From: Candidatus Muiribacterium halophilum
GTDB taxonomy: Bacteria > Muiribacteriota > Muiribacteriia > Muiribacteriales > Muiribacteriaceae
DNA: 37,271 nt
Direction of reading: 5' to 3'
Assembly: GCA_002869225.1 (NCBI GenBank)
Contig: PKTG01000097.1
Location: 6,179 to 43,449, forward strand
Made by a program: the position numbers and the translations under genes. Under the pieces are notes generated by a model. The model worked only from the letters and a program-made list of their open reading frames with translations. It made no database searches and was not told where the DNA came from. Below, piece after piece: positions 33,222 through 37,271 of the stretch; position 1 is the first letter of the stretch; the number at the start of each line of letters is the position of its first letter.

Positions 33222-35719
33222 TGAGAAATTTCCTAAAAAAACTTTTTAATAAGAATGAACGTGAACTTGCTCGTATTCAGAAGATTGTTGAAGAAATAAA
33301 CAATCTTGAGGATAATTTTAAAAAATTATCTGATGAAGAGATGCGTGCGATGACTGATAAGTTTCGCGAAAGATTGAACAATGGTGAGGAACTTGATAGT
33401 CTCCTTCCTGAAGCTTTTGCTCTTGTCAGAGAAGCTGCTGTAAGAGTTCTTGAACAGAGACATTTTGATGTGCAGCTTGTTGGTGGTATTGTCCTTCATG
33501 AAGGAAAGATAGCCGAGATGAAAACGGGTGAAGGTAAGACTCTAGTTTCAACTCTTTCTGCTTATCTTAATGCTTTAAAAGGTCATGTTCATATTGTTAC
33601 GGTCAACGATTACCTTGCTGAAAGAGACTCAAAATGGATGGGTGAGGTACATCGATTTCTTGGACTATCTGTAGGGCTTATAAAAAGTGGTATGATGCCA
33701 ACAGACAAAAAAGTGGCATATTCATGTGATATTACCTATGGTACCAACAATGAGTTTGGATTTGATTATCTTAGAGATAATATGGAAGTATCTAGGGATG
33801 ATTGTGTTCAGGGAAAACTTCAGTTTGCAATAATCGATGAAGTTGACTCTATACTTATTGATGAAGCAAGGACACCACTCATTCTTTCTGGTATGCCAAA
33901 AAAATCCTCACATCTTTATTATAAGTTTGATGGAATAACAAGACAGCTATCTAACGAGAAACATTTTACTGTTGATGAGAAACATAGAAATGTAACGCCT
34001 ACCGAAGAAGGAATAAAAAAAGTCGAATCACTTCTTAATATTGATAATCTATACAGTACTGAAAACTATGATTATTCACATTATCTTTCTCAGGCGTTAA
34101 AAGCCCATCATCTTTTTAGAAGAGATAAAGATTATGTTGTTAAGGATGATGAAGTTATAATTGTAGATGATTTTACAGGTAGGTTGATGTTTGGTAGAAG
34201 ATACAGTGAAGGTCTTCATCAGGCAATCGAGGCAAAGGAAAGAGTCAAAATAAAAGATGAGAGTCAGACTCTTGCGACTATTACACTTCAGAACTTTTTT
34301 CTTATGTATGAAAAACTATCAGGCATGACAGGTACTGCAAAAACAGAGGAGAGAGAATTTATTGATATATATAATATGGAGGTCATAGTATTACCGACTA
34401 ACAGGCCTCTTGCTAGAATAGACTCTCCTGATGTCATATATAAGACTAAGATGGAAAAGTACGAGATGATATGTGAAAGGATCATTGGTCTTCATAAGAC
34501 TGGTCAACCTGTTCTTGTTGGTACAATTTCTATTGAAGTATCCGAACTTATAGCTGATCTTTTAAAGAAAAAAGGAGTTGCCTGTAATGTACTAAATGCC
34601 AAATATCATGAACAGGAAGCTGCAATAATATCCGAAGCTGGAAAACATGGTGCTATAACTATAGCAACAAATATGGCTGGTAGAGGTACAGATATTGTTC
34701 TGGATGATGAAGCAAAAGAAGCTGGTGGACTTTTTGTACTCGGTACTGAAAGGCATGAATCGAGAAGAATTGATAATCAGCTAAGAGGAAGATCAGGTAG
34801 ACAGGGAGATCCAGGACATAGTGAATTTATTCTTTCTCTTGAAGATGATCTTTTGAGATTATTTGGTTCTGATAAGATAAGGATGCTTTATGAGAAGTTC
34901 AACGTTCCTCAGTATGAACCTATCGCACATCCACTTTTATCTCAGGCTCTTGAAAGAGCACAGAAAAGAGTTGAGACTCAGAACTATAAGATAAGAAAAC
35001 ATGTACTTGAATATGATAACGTAATTAATGATCAGAGATCTATCATATATAAACAGCGAAGAGAAGTTATTGAAAATGAGGATCTTTCCGATACCATCAG
35101 AGAATTTATTGAGGATGTAATACCTCTTTATGCATATACTTACGTCAACAACCAATATACCTCGGAAAATTGGGATATTGTAAAACTTCAGGAAGAGCTT
35201 GAAAGAAATCTTGGTATAGAAATATCCAAAGATATCATTCAAAAAGATTCTGCAGAAGAAGCTGCTCAGTCTATACTTGAAGAAGCTTTCAGATATTATA
35301 ATAAAAAGACCGAATTTTATGGTGAAGAATTTATGAGGAGACTTGAGAAGGTAGCACTACTTCGAAGTGTTGATGATGAATGGCGAGAATATCTGGTCTC
35401 TATTGATTCCTTGAGAGAAGGAATAGGTCTCCGTGCCTACGGTCAGAAAGATCCTCTTGTAGAATACAAGATCGAGACCCATGCGATGTTTGATGGACTT
35501 ATTGCCAGGATAAAAGAGGAAACTGTTAAATTCCTTTTTAAAGTAGAGATAGCTAGAGAAAGAGAAGTAGAAGTAGAAAAAGTAGAGGCTCATGAAAATA
35601 GGTCTGATGACTCTGGTTCTAAAAACGCTCCTGTTGTTAGAGAAGGTAAGAAAATCGGTAGAAACGAACCTTGTCCATGCGGGAGTGGGAAGAAGTATAA
35701 AAGATGTTGCGGAAGATAA
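33221..35719 (+). CDS. secA: Preprotein translocase ATPase SecA
   Basis: An 832-residue SecA, which pushes preproteins through SecYEG with ATP. Walker A is MKTGEGKTLVSTL near residue 98, the DEAD-box is IIDEVDSILIDEARTPLILS near 205, and the motifs TNMAGRGTDI and LRGRSGRQGDPG follow. The C-terminal zinc motif IGRNEPCPCGSGKKYKRCCG is intact, so SecB or ribosome contact is preserved. Length is normal. No ribosome site is seen; the ATG overlaps the PTS IIA stop. The last 16 nt overlap the next gene. Confidence 0.98.
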   Translation: MRNFLKKLFNKNERELARIQKIVEEINNLEDNFKKLSDEEMRAMTDKFRERLNNGEELDSLLPEAFALVREAAVRVLEQRHFDVQLVGGIVLHEGKIAEMKTGEGKTLVSTLSAYLNALKGHVHIVTVNDYLAERDSKWMGEVHRFLGLSVGLIKSGMMPTDKKVAYSCDITYGTNNEFGFDYLRDNMEVSRDDCVQGKLQFAIIDEVDSILIDEARTPLILSGMPKKSSHLYYKFDGITRQLSNEKHFTVDEKHRNVTPTEEGIKKVESLLNIDNLYSTENYDYSHYLSQALKAHHLFRRDKDYVVKDDEVIIVDDFTGRLMFGRRYSEGLHQAIEAKERVKIKDESQTLATITLQNFFLMYEKLSGMTGTAKTEEREFIDIYNMEVIVLPTNRPLARIDSPDVIYKTKMEKYEMICERIIGLHKTGQPVLVGTISIEVSELIADLLKKKGVACNVLNAKYHEQEAAIISEAGKHGAITIATNMAGRGTDIVLDDEAKEAGGLFVLGTERHESRRIDNQLRGRSGRQGDPGHSEFILSLEDDLLRLFGSDKIRMLYEKFNVPQYEPIAHPLLSQALERAQKRVETQNYKIRKHVLEYDNVINDQRSIIYKQRREVIENEDLSDTIREFIEDVIPLYAYTYVNNQYTSENWDIVKLQEELERNLGIEISKDIIQKDSAEEAAQSILEEAFRYYNKKTEFYGEEFMRRLEKVALLRSVDDEWREYLVSIDSLREGIGLRAYGQKDPLVEYKIETHAMFDGLIARIKEETVKFLFKVEIAREREVEVEKVEAHENRSDDSGSKNAPVVREGKKIGRNEPCPCGSGKKYKRCCGR

Positions 35720-37271
35720 TATTTCTTTCAATCTTATTTCTATTTCTTGTACCAGTAATATCTTTTTCAGATGATTATACTCAGGATCAATATGATTCCT
35801 ATCAATGGTTTTTAAAAGGAAAATTTCTATTTAATCAGGAAAAATATGTTGAAGCATATTCTGCTTTAAAAAAAGCGGCAGAAATAGATCCGGAAAATAA
35901 AAAAGCGATTGATCTTATACAGAAAATAGAGGATATAGCTGAGATTCAGAAGATAAAAGTAAAAGAGGAAATTGAAAAGATCAGAGATGCTTCTGAAAAG
36001 ATCAAACAAGAGCTTCCAAAACCTGAAGTGATTGTTGAAAAGAAAGAGTATGCATGGGATGAATTTCACTTCAAGCTTGCAGAAAGATATATGGGTGAAA
36101 GTCAATATGATAAAGCTATAGAAGAGTTTCAAAGATCTTTAGAGGTTTTTCCTGATAATGTTCTTGCACACTATTATCTTTTTCTTATCTTTAGAACAAG
36201 GAAACAATATGATAAAGCTTTAGATAAAGTCTATGATATATCTGTTTTTACAAGGCCTTACGCTATATGGCAGGATATGAAGAATAAAGGTGAAGATACC
36301 CAAAATATTAGCAAAGTCATTGCTGAATTAGAACCATATTTTAAATATTTTCCGGGTCAGGATTTTCTTAAAAAATTCTCTGATGAGATGAGATGTATGA
36401 TATATGAGATGGAAGTAGAGAGTGCGTATGAAAAGGATAAAGACTTTTCCTCTGTTAGAAAATTTCTTGATAGAAGTTTTAATTATAGAATAATAAAAGA
36501 GCTTGATTATTTTAAAGAACCATTTCCTGAATTCTCAGTATCATCATTATTTGCAAGAGGATTACTGAAGAAAGAATATAAATGTCCTGCTGGCGGTGAA
36601 TATTTTGTTAAGAACGGTAGGGTTTACTGTTCTAAATGTGATCTGGAAAATCTTGATAAACAGGAAGAAAAGATCAAAGAGGATCAGATAATAATAGCTC
36701 AGGCTGATAGAACGAAGTTTCTTAAATATAGTAAGCTTGGTGATACCTTCTTTATGAAAGATAAATATGACCTTTCTCTCTTAAATTATAAAGAAGCATT
36801 ATCTTATTTTGATAGATCGCCAGCTGTAAAAAACAAGATTGGTGTTATTTTCAAGTTAAAAGGAAAGATGGATGAAGCAGAGAAATATTTTAGAGCGGCT
36901 CTTGCGGAACAGTATGACTTTATTCCTGCATTTGTAAACCTTGGTTCTGTACTTTATGACAAGGGCGAATATGAGAATGCGATAATAGAACTAAAAAAAG
37001 CTTTGCTTATAACAAGTTCAGACTTTAATGTTCACTATAATATGGGACTTAGTTATGAAAAATTAGGTAAGATCGAAGAAGCGCTTGCTTCCTTTAGAAA
37101 AGCTATATATATAAATGGATCGTTTCCTGACCCATATATACAGATGGCTATGATATATAAAGATAAAGGCGAAAACAAAAATGCCATAGAAGCCCTAAGA
37201 AAAGCTCGTGAACTGGTCAAAGAAGACTACGATATGTCAACCACAATAGATAAACTGATTGAATCACTCAA
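35704..37271 (+). CDS. Exported TPR-repeat protein with a Cys-rich insert (partial, runs off the window)
   Basis: An ATG at 35704, inside the end of secA, opens a frame of 522 codons that reaches the right edge without a stop. It begins with a signal peptide (MLRKIIFLSILFLFLVPVIS), so the protein should be periplasmic or envelope-bound. TPR units lie near residues 25-80 (FNQEKYVEAYSALKKAAEID), 118-160 (YMGESQYDKAIEEFQRSLEV) and in a block from about 335 to the end. A charged coil lies at 70-115. At Cys294-Cys312, CPAGGEYFVKNGRVYCSKC interrupts the repeats; it looks like a small metal-binding or disulphide loop. TPR proteins are scaffolds; the partner is unknown. Confidence 0.85.
   Translation, partial: MLRKIIFLSILFLFLVPVISFSDDYTQDQYDSYQWFLKGKFLFNQEKYVEAYSALKKAAEIDPENKKAIDLIQKIEDIAEIQKIKVKEEIEKIRDASEKIKQELPKPEVIVEKKEYAWDEFHFKLAERYMGESQYDKAIEEFQRSLEVFPDNVLAHYYLFLIFRTRKQYDKALDKVYDISVFTRPYAIWQDMKNKGEDTQNISKVIAELEPYFKYFPGQDFLKKFSDEMRCMIYEMEVESAYEKDKDFSSVRKFLDRSFNYRIIKELDYFKEPFPEFSVSSLFARGLLKKEYKCPAGGEYFVKNGRVYCSKCDLENLDKQEEKIKEDQIIIAQADRTKFLKYSKLGDTFFMKDKYDLSLLNYKEALSYFDRSPAVKNKIGVIFKLKGKMDEAEKYFRAALAEQYDFIPAFVNLGSVLYDKGEYENAIIELKKALLITSSDFNVHYNMGLSYEKLGKIEEALASFRKAIYINGSFPDPYIQMAMIYKDKGENKNAIEALRKARELVKEDYDMSTTIDKLIESL

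Overview
The window is AT-rich chromosomal DNA from a diderm (Gram-negative-type) bacterium. An LptD/OstA-like outer-membrane protein, periplasmic AMIN-type amidase and several exported proteins point to an outer membrane. Codon use is strongly biased (CTT and TTA for Leu, AGA for Arg), genes are tightly packed and overlap often, and stop codons are mostly TAA with fewer TGA and rare TAG. I cannot place it to a phylum; a poorly cultured lineage is plausible.

Layout. (1) 1-2.3 kb: the end of one plus-strand gene, then a minus-strand pair (small exported protein, exported phospholipase-D-fold protein). (2) 2.3-19.6 kb: tspO, gcvT, an intergenic repeat island, then a very compact series gcvH-gcvPA-gcvPB-(ThrB-like)-lysC-asd-lptD-like-lipoprotein-rpiB-upp-dCMP deaminase-wecA/mraY-like-capD-wecG fusion. 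Glycine cleavage is thus joined to the aspartate amino-acid pathway, then to envelope biogenesis, nucleotide salvage and surface-glycan priming. (3) 19.6-22.3 kb: an accessory stretch with an unrecognised exported gene, a 372-bp MITE-like element with 26-bp terminal inverted repeats, a minus-strand protein-isoaspartate methyltransferase and another repeat island. (4) 22.2-26.0 kb: a heat-shock locus with a variant CIRCE operator, groES, groEL, a perfect terminator, hrcA and a very short DnaJ-like gene. (5) 26.3-37.3 kb: CHASE2-adenylate cyclase, recJ with a C-terminal TPR, apt, amidase, hpf, PTS IIA, secA and a TPR protein that runs off the window.

The most unusual signal is that four genes (gcvPA, an unrecognised exported gene, recJ and PTS IIA) each carry exactly one in-frame TAA, with the frame then open to a normal full-length end. 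The stops are all TAA, two are followed by CAG, no frameshifts accompany them, and TAA is also the normal terminator here. Readthrough or recoding, recent nonsense mutation, and consensus sequence error are all possible. Other leads are islands of tiny hairpins whose stems differ but still pair, shared GCGTAA-rich tails at three gene ends, three promoters placed for leaderless mRNAs with identical 6-nt spacing, a WecG fused to a WecA-like membrane domain lacking catalytic motifs, and a ThrB-like protein without the GHMP phosphate loop.
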